Shown here piece after piece: positions 56,100 to 63,917 of a stretch of 64,000 nt of DNA (position 1 is the first letter of the stretch; every line of letters starts with the position of its first letter). The position numbers were made by a program, and so were the translations under genes. Source of the stretch: CAWCHZ01 sp963795555 (lineage in GTDB: Bacteria; Actinomycetota; Thermoleophilia; Solirubrobacterales; Solirubrobacteraceae); the NCBI GenBank assembly GCA_963795555.1, contig CAWCHZ010000002.1, positions 992,001 to 1,056,000 of the forward strand, read 5' to 3'. The notes under the pieces were generated by a model. It made no database searches. It worked only from the letters and a program-made list of their open reading frames with translations, and was not told where the DNA came from.

Positions 56100-57025
56100 G
56101 CAAGCCGGCGGCACCGGTCGTGCTGCTTGCCGGCGGCACGGGCGGCGCCCGGCTCGCGCGCGGGCTGCTCGATGTCGTCGGCGAGGAGCTCGTCGTGATC
56201 GCCAACACGGGCGATGACATCGAGATCTACGGCGCCTACGTCGCGCCCGACCCAGACCTCGTCCTGTTCTGGCTGGCAGACCGCATCGACGAGCGCGGAT
56301 GGGGATTGGCCGGCGACAGCTTTGTTGTGATGGACGGCCTGCGCGAGCTCGGCCGCGAGATCTGGTTCTCGCTCGGCGACCGCGACTTGGCGATCGGGCT
56401 GGAGCGGGCACGACGGCTTGCGGAGGGCGCGCGCCTGACCGAGACGCTGCTCGAGCTGGCGCGTGCGTTGGGCGTGCGCTCGACGGTGCTGCCGATGAGC
56501 GATGCGCCCGTCCGGACGCGGGTTCGCGCACGCGAGCGCTGGTGGGACTTCCAGGAATGGATGATCCGCGAGCGCGCCGCCGGGCCGGTCGAGGACGTCA
56601 CGTTCGAGGGGGCGGCGCAGGCCGCCGTGCCGCCCGAGGCCCAGCGGGCGATCGCCAGCGCGCGGGCGATCGTGATCGGGCCCTCCAACCCGATTGCGTC
56701 GATCGGTCCGATCCTGGCGGTGCCGGGGATGCAGGCGGCGCTGGGCAGCTCGCCAGCGCCTTGTGTGGCGGTCAGCCCGCTGGTCGAGGGACGCGTGCTG
56801 AAGGGACCGACGGCCGCGTTCCTGGAATGGGCGGGGCGACCGCTCAGCGCGGCGGGAGTAGCGGCCCACTATGGCGAGCTGATCGACGGGATCGTCAGCG
56901 ACGAGCTCGTGGACGGCTGCCCAACGCATCGCGTCGACGTTCGCCTGCAGACCCCCGCGCAGCGTCGTGAGCTCGCCCGGGAGACGCTCGCCTTCGCCGC
57001 GTCGCTCGCACGGCGATCCAGCTGA
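56087..57025 (+). CDS. cofD: 2-phospho-L-lactate / PEP transferase (CofD/FbiA)
   Basis: A 312-residue enzyme that joins the activated lactate or PEP unit to FO. VVLLAGGTGGARLARGLLDV, VIANTGDDIEIYGAYVAPDPDLVLFWLA, RGWGLAGDSFVVMDGL, WFSLGDRDLAIGL and VIGPSNPIASIGPIL...SPLVEGRVLKGPTAAF define the family. TTG 56087 start. Its end is followed by a 46-bp duplication. Confidence 0.93.
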   Translation: MGQLSKPAAPVVLLAGGTGGARLARGLLDVVGEELVVIANTGDDIEIYGAYVAPDPDLVLFWLADRIDERGWGLAGDSFVVMDGLRELGREIWFSLGDRDLAIGLERARRLAEGARLTETLLELARALGVRSTVLPMSDAPVRTRVRARERWWDFQEWMIRERAAGPVEDVTFEGAAQAAVPPEAQRAIASARAIVIGPSNPIASIGPILAVPGMQAALGSSPAPCVAVSPLVEGRVLKGPTAAFLEWAGRPLSAAGVAAHYGELIDGIVSDELVDGCPTHRVDVRLQTPAQRRELARETLAFAASLARRSS

Positions 57026-57091
57026 TCCCGAGCCCGGCGCCCTCCGACACGCACCAGAGCGATCCAGCTGATCCCAGGCCCGGCGCCCTCC
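57013..57091 (+). repeat. 46-bp spaced duplication after cofD
   Basis: GCGATCCAGCTGATCCC-AG-CCCGGCGCCCTCC occurs at 57013-57045 and 57059-57091; the first copy includes the cofD stop. The second leads straight into the cofC region. A further CAGCCATGCG repeat (57091, 57127) provides two in-frame cofC ATGs (57096 and 57132). Confidence 0.88.
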
Positions 57092-57131
57092 AGCCATGCG
57101 CCAGCTGGATCTCAGTACGGTTCCGACAGCC

Positions 57132-57794
57132 ATGCGAACCGCGGCCGTGTTACCGATCAAGCGCCTCGACCAGGCCAAGCAGCGACTCGGCGGCGCGCTG
57201 CTCCCGAGCGAGCGGGCACTGCTGGCCGGCGCGATGATCGCCGACGTGCTCGACGCGCTGCGCGCGAGCGCCGAGCTGGACCGCATCATCGTCGTCAGCG
57301 GCGAGCCGTTCGCGCAGGAGCTCGCCCATGCCGCGGGCGCGATCGTCGTCGAGGACCCCCAGGACGCCGGGCAGAGCGCGGCCGCTCAGCGCGGCATCGA
57401 GCGCGCCTTCACGGCTGGTTGCGAGCGGGTCCTGCTGGTGCCCGGCGACTGCCCGGCGCTCGACGTTGGCGAGCTCGACCGGCTGCTGGGCCGCCGGGCA
57501 GTGCAGCCGGAGCTGGTGGTCGTACCCGATCGCCATGGCGCCGGCACCAACGCGCTGTTGATCAGCCCGCCCGACGCGGTAGCGCCGGCGTTTGGCCCTG
57601 GCTCGTGCGAACGGCATCTGCGGCTTGCCGCCGCGGCGAATGTGGCCGCTCGCGTCGAGCCGCTCGCGTCGCTCGCACTCGATGTCGACACCCGCGAGGA
57701 CCTGGCCGCATTGCGGCACGCGCTCGAGAGCAGCGCCGGCGGCGCGATGCGGACGCGAGCGATGCTCGCGCGGCTGCTGGCCGCCGCGGCCTGA
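57132..57794 (+). CDS. cofC: Phosphoenolpyruvate / 2-phospholactate guanylyltransferase (CofC/FbiD)
   Basis: 220 residues from ATG 57132 (ATG 57096 adds 12). TAAVLPIKRLDQAKQRLGGALLPSERALLAGAMIADVLDAL, AGQSAAAQRGIERAF, VLLVPGDCPALDVGELDRLL and PDRHGAGTNALLISPPDAVAPAFGPGS match CofC, which makes the activated donor for CofD. The short start gives the usual family N-terminus. Confidence 0.9.
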   Translation: MRTAAVLPIKRLDQAKQRLGGALLPSERALLAGAMIADVLDALRASAELDRIIVVSGEPFAQELAHAAGAIVVEDPQDAGQSAAAQRGIERAFTAGCERVLLVPGDCPALDVGELDRLLGRRAVQPELVVVPDRHGAGTNALLISPPDAVAPAFGPGSCERHLRLAAAANVAARVEPLASLALDVDTREDLAALRHALESSAGGAMRTRAMLARLLAAAA

Positions 57795-57795
57795 G

Positions 57796-58599
57796 GTGGC
57801 CGACGCTGAGGTGGCCGCCGCGCTTCACGCCCGCGCTCTCCCCGGCCTGCCCGAGGTGCGCCGCGGCGATGACCTCGCCGCGCTGATCCTCGCCGCGCTC
57901 ACCCGCCTTGGCGAGCCCTTGCGCAGCGGCGATGTGCTGAGCGTTGCCCACAAGGTCATCTCCAAGGCGGAGGGTCGCATCCGCGCACTGGAGTCGGTCC
58001 AGCCCGGAGCGCGAGCGCTCGAGCTCGCCGAGCACCACGGCAAGGACCCACGCGCGGTTCAGGTCGTGCTCGACGAGACCAGCGAGCTGCTGCGCGCCGA
58101 GCGCGGCGTACTGATCTGCGTGACGCATCACGGCTTCGTCTGCGCCAACGCCGGCGTGGACGCCTCCAACGCACCAACCGGCGGCGAGCTGATCCTGCTT
58201 CCGCGCGATCCCGACGCCTCGGCCCGGGCTCTGCGCAGGCAGCTGCGCGAGCTCACCGGCGTCGCCCCGGCGATCGTGATCAGCGACTCGTTTGGACGGG
58301 CCTGGCGCCGCGGCCAGTGCGACGTCGCGCTCGGCTGCGCCGGGCTGGCACCGCTCGATGACTGGCGCGGTCGGCGCGATCGCAACGGGCGCGAGCTGCG
58401 CGCGACCTGGATCGCGGTCGCCGATCAGGTCGCCGCGGCGGCGGATCTGCTGCGCGGCAAGGACAGCGGCCAGCCGGTCGTGCTACTGCGCGGGCTGGAG
58501 CGCTACGTCAGCGCCGATGACGGCCCGGGCGCGGCCGCGCTGCTGCGCGGCCGCGACGAGGACCTCTTCCGCCAGACGCCCGCCGCTGCCAGCTCGTGA
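57796..58599 (+). CDS. cofE: Coenzyme F420-0:L-glutamate ligase (CofE)
   Basis: 267 residues, matching the N-terminal ligase half of FbiB; no nitroreductase half follows. LPEVRRGDDLAALILAAL, LRSGDVLSVAHKVISKAEGRI, VLICVTHHGFVCANAGVDASNAP, LLPRDPDASARALRRQLREL and VISDSFGRAWRRGQCDVALG are the family motifs. GTG 57796 overlaps the cofC end region in a 15-bp tandem repeat that gives two in-frame GTGs (57796, 57811). Confidence 0.92.
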   Translation: MADAEVAAALHARALPGLPEVRRGDDLAALILAALTRLGEPLRSGDVLSVAHKVISKAEGRIRALESVQPGARALELAEHHGKDPRAVQVVLDETSELLRAERGVLICVTHHGFVCANAGVDASNAPTGGELILLPRDPDASARALRRQLRELTGVAPAIVISDSFGRAWRRGQCDVALGCAGLAPLDDWRGRRDRNGRELRATWIAVADQVAAAADLLRGKDSGQPVVLLRGLERYVSADDGPGAAALLRGRDEDLFRQTPAAASS

Positions 58600-58606
58600 C
58601 GCCGCG

Positions 58607-60826
58607 CTAGACGGCCGCGGCGGCCAGCTCGTGATGCTGGCGAATGTCGTAGAGGGTGGTTCGCTCGGCGGCCGGTCGTCCGGCGGCGTGAGCGGCGGCA
58701 ACCAGCTGCTCGGAATCGAGCCGCACCCCGTGGTAGCTGCCAGCCATGCGGCTGATCGACTCCTCCATCAGCGTCCCGCCGAGGTCGTTGACGCCCCAGC
58801 GCAGCGCCTCCGTCGCGGCCGACAAGCCCATCTTGACCCAAGAGGCCTGGAGGTTGGCGATGCTCCTGCCGAGCGCCAGGCGGAACGCCGCCGTGTGCTT
58901 GAGGTTCTCCTCGCGGCTGATCTCCTCCACTCCATGCGTGCGTCCCAGCAGCGTGTGGAAGGGGATGAACGACAGCGGCACGAACTCGGTGAAGCCGCCC
59001 GTGCGCTCCTGCAGCTCGCGGACCACGCGCATGTGCTCAGCCAGCTCCCACGGCTCCTCGATGTGCCCGAACATCACGGTCGCCGTCGAGCGCAGCCCGC
59101 TGCGGTGGCTGGCCTCGATGATCTGAACCCAGCGCTCGACGGGGAGCTTGTTGGGACTGATGCGCTCCCGCACGCCGTCGTGCAGGACCTCCGCCGCCGT
59201 GCCCGGCGTCGAGCCAAGTCCGGCCTCGCGCAGACGCTCGAAGACCGCCTCGGGCGACAGGCCAGACGTCTGGCACATGTGGTCGACCTCCATCGCCGAG
59301 TAGGCATGGAGGTGCACGGCGGGCGCCACCTGCTTGGCCAGGCGCAGCCAGAACTCGTAGTCCTCGAGCGTCCAGTCGGGATGGATTCCCGACTGCATGC
59401 ACAGCTCGCTGGCACCGAACTCGACCGCCTCGATCACCTTGGCGCTGAACTGCTCGGGGCTGACGACATAGGCGTCGGGCGAGCGCCGGCCCTGGCCGAA
59501 GCCGCAGAACGCGCAGCCAACGACGCAGATGTTGGAGATGTTGATGTTGCGGTTCACGACGAACGTCACCGTGTCACCGGCCAGCTCGGCGCGCAGCTCG
59601 TCGGCCGCCAGGCGCATCTCCTCGATGACCTCCGGGCGGGTCTCGGCGAACAGCGCGGTCAGCTCCTGCGGATTCAGCCAGCCACCGTCGCGGGCCTTGG
59701 CGATCGCCCGCGGCGCGACATCGTCGGCGACGACGACCTCACCCCGGCGACCGGACCCACGCCTGGGGATGAACGACCAATAGCGAGCCTTGATGACGTC
59801 GAGCACGCCCTGGTCGACCCAGTTGGGGTCGATGTACTGGGGATAGACGCAGAGGCGCTCGGTCAACGCGACTCCGTCCGCGGCGAGGCGCTTGCGCACC
59901 TGGTGCGGCGAGGGGAACGGATGCTCGGGAGATATGTGATCGCCATTGGCCGACAGGCCGCCCAGGTCGGTCGCGCCGGCGGCGACGAGCTCCGGCCACC
60001 AGTCGGCCAGGTTCGGCGGGATCTGGATGCCGACGTCTGGCATCAGGCGCCGGCACGCAGCGATCAGCCGCTTCATGTCCTCGATGCCGACCGGACAGCT
60101 CCACGCAGGTGCGTCGCGCTGCAGCTGGCTCGCGATGCCGGTGCGCCAGAACTCCTGCGCGGCCTGCGCAGCGATCTCCGCCGGCTCCTCGCCGTAATAG
60201 CGCCGGTGCGGTACGTAGTTCTGCAGGATCACCTCCTGCAGGTGGCCGTGGCGCGCGTGCAGCGCGGCGAGCGCCTCGAGCGACGCAATCCGCTCCTGCT
60301 CGGTCTCGCCGATCCCGACGAGGATCCCGCTGGTGAACGGGATCTGCAGCTCACCGGCCAGCGCGATCGTCTCCAGCCGCCGCGCGGGGCGCTTGCTCGG
60401 CGAGCCGGCATGCACCGTCTCCATCAGCCGCTCGGAGATCGACTCGAGCATCAGCCCCTGGGACGCGGTGACGGCACGCAGTCGCAACAGATCGTCGCGA
60501 CCGAGCACACCGAGGTTCGTGTGCGCCAGCAGCCCCCGCTCCATCGCGCGCTCGCAGACCCACACGACGTAGCCGGTGAAGTCCTCGTGCCCGTACTCAC
60601 GCAGGCGCGCGGCGACCTCGCCGTTGACCTCCGGGCGCTCGCCGGTCAGCACCAACAGCTCCTTGGCGTTGTGGCGAACCGCCCGCGCGAGCGCATCCTC
60701 CACCTCCGCCGGCGAGTGCAGATGCGCCTGGTGGGTCGCAAACGAGCAGTACTTGCAAAAACAGCGACACGTCCGCGACAGCGACAGCGTCGCGTTGCGG
60801 CTGAACGTCACCCGCCGTCGCATCAC
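58607..60826 (-). CDS. fbiC: FO synthase, fused CofG-CofH (FbiC)
   Basis: A 739-residue double radical-SAM enzyme that makes the deazaflavin FO. CRCFCKYC (near residue 20) is the C-x3-C-x2-C cluster of the CofG half, with LLVLTGERPEVN and TSGILVGIGET following. CVVGCAFC (about 430) is the cluster of the CofH half, followed by HAYSAMEVDHMCQTSGL, GTAAEVLHDGVRERISP and MGLSAATEALRWGVNDLGGTLMEE. The fusion is typical of actinobacteria. Convergent to cofE with a 7-bp gap. Confidence 0.95.
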   Translation of the reverse strand: MMRRRVTFSRNATLSLSRTCRCFCKYCSFATHQAHLHSPAEVEDALARAVRHNAKELLVLTGERPEVNGEVAARLREYGHEDFTGYVVWVCERAMERGLLAHTNLGVLGRDDLLRLRAVTASQGLMLESISERLMETVHAGSPSKRPARRLETIALAGELQIPFTSGILVGIGETEQERIASLEALAALHARHGHLQEVILQNYVPHRRYYGEEPAEIAAQAAQEFWRTGIASQLQRDAPAWSCPVGIEDMKRLIAACRRLMPDVGIQIPPNLADWWPELVAAGATDLGGLSANGDHISPEHPFPSPHQVRKRLAADGVALTERLCVYPQYIDPNWVDQGVLDVIKARYWSFIPRRGSGRRGEVVVADDVAPRAIAKARDGGWLNPQELTALFAETRPEVIEEMRLAADELRAELAGDTVTFVVNRNINISNICVVGCAFCGFGQGRRSPDAYVVSPEQFSAKVIEAVEFGASELCMQSGIHPDWTLEDYEFWLRLAKQVAPAVHLHAYSAMEVDHMCQTSGLSPEAVFERLREAGLGSTPGTAAEVLHDGVRERISPNKLPVERWVQIIEASHRSGLRSTATVMFGHIEEPWELAEHMRVVRELQERTGGFTEFVPLSFIPFHTLLGRTHGVEEISREENLKHTAAFRLALGRSIANLQASWVKMGLSAATEALRWGVNDLGGTLMEESISRMAGSYHGVRLDSEQLVAAAHAAGRPAAERTTLYDIRQHHELAAAAV

Positions 60827-60868
60827 AGACAGTCTGCCAGGGTCCCCCGGCGCGCCGGTCCGGTCGCC

Positions 60869-61624
60869 TTAGCGGAGCGTCTCGACCGGGCGCTCGGCCG
60901 GCATGTCGCGGCCGCGCAGCCCGATCAGCACGTAGGCGAAAGCCGCGAGCAGAGCGCCGGCAACGGGGCCGACCACGTAGACCCAGAACTGCGGGAACGT
61001 GCCGGCGACGATCGCGGGACCGAGCGAGCGCGCCGGATTGAAGCCCGCGCCGGTGAGCGGCGCCATCACCATGACGCCGAGCGCGAGCGCGCCGCCAATC
61101 GCCAGCGGTGCCGTCTCGCGCGGACCGCGCGGGTTCACCGCCACGCCCATGATCGCCCACATCAGCATGAACGTCCCGATCGCCTCGGCGAGCAACCCCA
61201 GGCCCGGGTTGGCGCCGCGCAGGTGTTGATGGGAGAGGATCGTCGCGCCGTAGTGGACGGCCTGACCCTCGTGCAGCAGCAGCAGCTTGACGACCAGGGC
61301 GCCGAGGATGGCGCCCGCGCACTGGCAGACGATGTAGCCGATCGCGTCGATCACGTGGATCTGGCGAATCGCCGTGAGCGCGGTCGTCACAGCCGGGTTG
61401 AAGTGACCGCCCGAGACGCCGCCGAGCACGAAGACGAGCACCGCCAACACGAAGAAATGGGCCAGCCCGATCACCGCGAAGTCGGTCGAGCCGATGCCGG
61501 CCGGGCTGTTGACCGAGACGATCGCGCAGATGAAGAAGACCAGCAGGAAGGTGCCGATCAGCTCGGCCCCAAACGCAGCCGCGGGACGGCGTTCGAGGTT
61601 CGCGTTGGCACGTACCCACCCCAT
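60869..61624 (-). CDS. Aquaporin (MIP family)
   Basis: 251 residues, six helices and two half-helices. HFNPAVT and FNPARS carry the two NPA motifs. AELIGTFLLVFFICAIV is the usual first helix with Glu, and VAVNPRGPRETAPLAIGGALALG fits the aquaporin Z/glycerol group. The Arg after the second NPA is conserved. ATG 61624 avoids an Arg/Pro-rich extension. Confidence 0.9.
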   Translation of the reverse strand: MGWVRANANLERRPAAAFGAELIGTFLLVFFICAIVSVNSPAGIGSTDFAVIGLAHFFVLAVLVFVLGGVSGGHFNPAVTTALTAIRQIHVIDAIGYIVCQCAGAILGALVVKLLLLHEGQAVHYGATILSHQHLRGANPGLGLLAEAIGTFMLMWAIMGVAVNPRGPRETAPLAIGGALALGVMVMAPLTGAGFNPARSLGPAIVAGTFPQFWVYVVGPVAGALLAAFAYVLIGLRGRDMPAERPVETLR

Positions 61625-61675
61625 CGCGGGCGAATTTATAGACGATCTGGGGCTCTGGTGCACGCCGGCGGCGAG

Positions 61676-61760
61676 CTCGCGCACGCCGATGGCCGGGGGT
61701 CGCCGGGGCTCGCGCACGCCGATGGCCGGGGCTCGCCGGGTCGCGCACGCGCCGAGCGGA
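61676..61760. repeat. 33-bp tandem repeat between divergent genes
   Basis: CTCGCGCACGCCGATGGCCG starts at 61676 and 61709, and a third partial GTCGCGCACGC follows at 61740. It lies between the aquaporin and binding-protein starts. Confidence 0.85.
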
Positions 61761-61794
61761 GCCGCGCGAAAGCGGCCGCATATGCTGCGACGCG

Positions 61795-62853
61795 ATGCCC
61801 GGCTCCCCCGCACAGCGCATCCGCTCCTCCCTGGCCGTGTGCTTCGCCTGCCTGGGGCTGTTCGCCGCGCTCGCCGGTTGTGGCGGCACAGGCGGCACAA
61901 GTGGCGCGTCGTCGAGCGGCAGACGCGGCGCGTCAAGCGGCACGCGCGAGCCCGCCACAGCGCGCACCGCGACCGTGGTCCTGGACTTCACGCCCAACGC
62001 GGTCCATGCCGGGCTCTTCGCCGCGCTCGCACGCGGCTACGACCGCCAGCAGGGGATCCGCCTGCGCATCGAGCAGCCGTCCGGGTCGACCGATGGGCTC
62101 AAGGCCCTGACGTCCGGTCAGGCCGACTTCGCCGTGCTGGACATCCACGACCTGGCGATCGCCCGGCAGGACGGGCGCGACATCGTCGCCGTGATGGCGC
62201 TGGTCCAGCGACCGCTGGCCGCCCTGCTCGCGCAGCCGTCGGTGACGACGCCGCGCGGGCTGGAGGGACAGCGCGTCGGCGTGACCGGGCTGCCGAGCGA
62301 CACGGCGGTGCTGCGCTCGATCGTCGCTGGCGCGGGCGGCGATCCCAACCGGGTGCAGCAGGTCACGATCGGCTTCGACGCCGTGCCGGCGCTGCTGACC
62401 GGTCGCGTCGCCGGCGCGACCGCGTTCTGGGATGTCGAGGGCATCGAGCTCAGCCAGCGCCGTGCCGGCATCCACGAGTTCCGCGTCGACGACTACGGCG
62501 CGCCCTCGTATCCCGAGCTTCTGCTGTGCGTGCCCGGATCGACGATCCGCCACGACCCCGACTACGTGCGTCGCACGCTGGCCGCGATCGTAGGCGGCTA
62601 TGACTTCACGCTCGCGCACCCCGCCGCGAGCGTCGCCGACGAGCTGTCCCAGGCGCCTGGGACGAGCCGCGCCGCGCTGAGCGCGCAGATGCGCGTCCTG
62701 CTGGGGGCGTTCCGGCTTGGCGGCGGGCCGGTGGGCGCGCTCGATCCGGCGCGGCTGCGCGCCTGGGCGGCCTGGGAGCTGCGCTTCGGGATCGTGCGCT
62801 CGCCGATCGACGTGCGCGGCGCGTTCGACGGCCAGCTGCTGCCGGCGCGCTGA
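61795..62853 (+). CDS. ABC transporter substrate-binding lipoprotein, NMT1/THI5-like
   Basis: 352 residues. CLGLFAALAGCGG is a lipoprotein signal. After a Gly/Ser linker come VVLDFTPNAVHAGLFAALARGYDRQQGIRLRIEQPSG, SGQADFAVLDIHDLAIARQDGRDIVAVMALVQRPLAALL, LEGQRVGVTGLPSDTAVL and TGRVAGATAFWDVEGIEL, the pattern of pyrimidine-precursor (ThiY) or alkanesulfonate-type binding proteins. No permease or ATPase gene is in the window beside it. Confidence 0.85.
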   Translation: MPGSPAQRIRSSLAVCFACLGLFAALAGCGGTGGTSGASSSGRRGASSGTREPATARTATVVLDFTPNAVHAGLFAALARGYDRQQGIRLRIEQPSGSTDGLKALTSGQADFAVLDIHDLAIARQDGRDIVAVMALVQRPLAALLAQPSVTTPRGLEGQRVGVTGLPSDTAVLRSIVAGAGGDPNRVQQVTIGFDAVPALLTGRVAGATAFWDVEGIELSQRRAGIHEFRVDDYGAPSYPELLLCVPGSTIRHDPDYVRRTLAAIVGGYDFTLAHPAASVADELSQAPGTSRAALSAQMRVLLGAFRLGGGPVGALDPARLRAWAAWELRFGIVRSPIDVRGAFDGQLLPAR

Positions 62854-62860
62854 CGCTCGC

Positions 62861-63223
62861 TCACCTCCCGCGCGCGAGCTCGGCGACGAGCCTGCCGCCC
62901 TCGCGCAGCATCCGCGAGCGCGGGACGACCAGATCGCAGCCGGCCTCGCGCGCCCGTGTTCGCATCGTCGCGTCGACATGTGCGTAGACGGCCAGCATGC
63001 GCGCCCGACCGAGCTGCCCGGCCGCCCGCAGCGCGGCAAGCTGCACGAGCCTGTCCGCCCCGCCAGCGGCGAGGTCCAGCACTATGACGTCGGCCTCGCC
63101 GGCGCGCTCGGCAAGCTGGGCCATGCTGCCGACCAGCTCAGCGGCATGGCCCTCGGCGCGCAATCCTCCAACCAGGTTGCTGCCGGCGAGCAGGTCGTCT
63201 GACTGAACGACCACGCGCGCCAT
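62861..63223 (-). CDS. Receiver-like (CheY-fold) protein
   Basis: 120 residues from ATG 63223. ARVVVQSDDLLAGSNLVGGLRAEGH, DVIVLDLAAGGADRLVQLAALRAAG and ARMLAVYAHVDATMRTRAREAGCDLVVPRSRML follow the five-strand receiver layout. Asp in VLDL is at the phosphorylation position, and the usual lysine is replaced near VVPRSR. It could be a degenerate receiver. The ORF continues upstream through a VNTR but has no start codon there. Confidence 0.65.
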   Translation of the reverse strand: MARVVVQSDDLLAGSNLVGGLRAEGHAAELVGSMAQLAERAGEADVIVLDLAAGGADRLVQLAALRAAGQLGRARMLAVYAHVDATMRTRAREAGCDLVVPRSRMLREGGRLVAELARGR

Positions 63224-63228
63224 CTGGC

Positions 63229-63372
63229 TCAGGCGGACCGCAAGTGCAGAGGCCGCGACCGGATAACCCGAGGCCGCGACTGGATAACCCGAGGCCGCGA
63301 CTGGATAGCCCGAGGCCGCGACTGGATAGCCCGAGGCCGCGACTGGATAGCCCGAGGCCGCGACCGGCTCAC
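63229..63372 (-). CDS. 47-codon relay ORF across the VNTR
   Basis: GTG 63372 overlaps the stop of the upstream gene (CAGTGA). The frame repeats SRPRAIQ-type heptapeptides and ends at TGA 63231-63229, five bases before the receiver-like gene ATG. The placement suggests translational relay. A very basic repetitive peptide is unlikely to have an enzymatic role. Confidence 0.35.
   Translation of the reverse strand: MSRSRPRAIQSRPRAIQSRPRAIQSRPRVIQSRPRVIRSRPLHLRSA
63249..63369 (-). repeat. VNTR, 21 bp x 6
   Basis: GAGGCCGCGAC starts at 63249, 63270, 63291, 63312, 63333 and 63354, exactly 21 bp apart. Units differ only at CCGG/CTGG and AACC/AGCC positions. It occupies the gap between two same-strand genes. 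No spacers of differing sequence, so not CRISPR. Confidence 0.97.
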
Positions 63373-63743
63373 TGCGCGTAGCGGCGGCGTAGCTCGCGGC
63401 GCACGGACTCCGGGCGACCCCAGGTCGCCTCGCCGAGCGCCTCCTCCGGATGGCGCCCGCTGCGGGAGCCGCGGACGCGCAGCTCTCCGGCGATTCCGGC
63501 GTCATCGAGCAGCCTCAGCGTCCCATGGACGGTCGGCGCGGCCGCCGCGTGGCCGAAGCTGTGCGCGACGAGGATCCGCCAATGCCACTCGCTGCGCGAG
63601 TAGGGCTGAGCGTTGCACGTGACCATGTAGGTCGCGGCGTCGATGTAGCGGCGCTCATCGGCGATGCGCAGGTCCAGCTCGAGGTCGGTCCAGTCCTCGG
63701 GCAGGGAGTCGACGATCGCCTGGAAGTCATCGGCGAGGGCCAT
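63369..63743 (-). CDS. Conserved hypothetical protein
   Basis: 124 residues from ATG 63743. LADDFQAIVDSLPEDWTDLELDLRIADERRYIDAATYMVTCNAQPYS, WHWRILVAHSFGHAAAAPTVHGTLRLLDDAGIAGELRVRG and TWGRPESVRRELRRRYAQ look like a compact conserved protein that I associate with this lineage. Function unknown. Its stop overlaps the relay ORF start. Confidence 0.68.
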   Translation of the reverse strand: MALADDFQAIVDSLPEDWTDLELDLRIADERRYIDAATYMVTCNAQPYSRSEWHWRILVAHSFGHAAAAPTVHGTLRLLDDAGIAGELRVRGSRSGRHPEEALGEATWGRPESVRRELRRRYAQ

Positions 63744-63917
63744 CGGCCGCATCCTACCCAGCAGCCGCGGTGGGCCGGGCGGACGGGGCCGACGGCGGAT
63801 CAACGGGGCCAACCGGCGGCTTCGAGCGATATTGGGGCACAAGCGATAGCGGGGGAAACCACCTCCCGGCCCCGTATCGCTCGAGCCGCGGGTGGCCCCC
63901 AGGCTATGCTCGATCCC

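Noticed and set aside
58588..58634. CCAGCTCGTGA repeat at the ends of cofE and fbiC
   Set aside because: Only 11 bp between convergent genes, with no stop/start overlap; could be chance in this composition.
58292..62110. 1272-codon open frame on the plus strand
   Set aside because: It is antisense to fbiC and the aquaporin, rich in Arg/Gln/His and without motifs. High GC makes long antisense frames common here.
63249..63369. CRISPR-like array
   Set aside because: The 21-bp units are directly adjacent, with no variable spacers.
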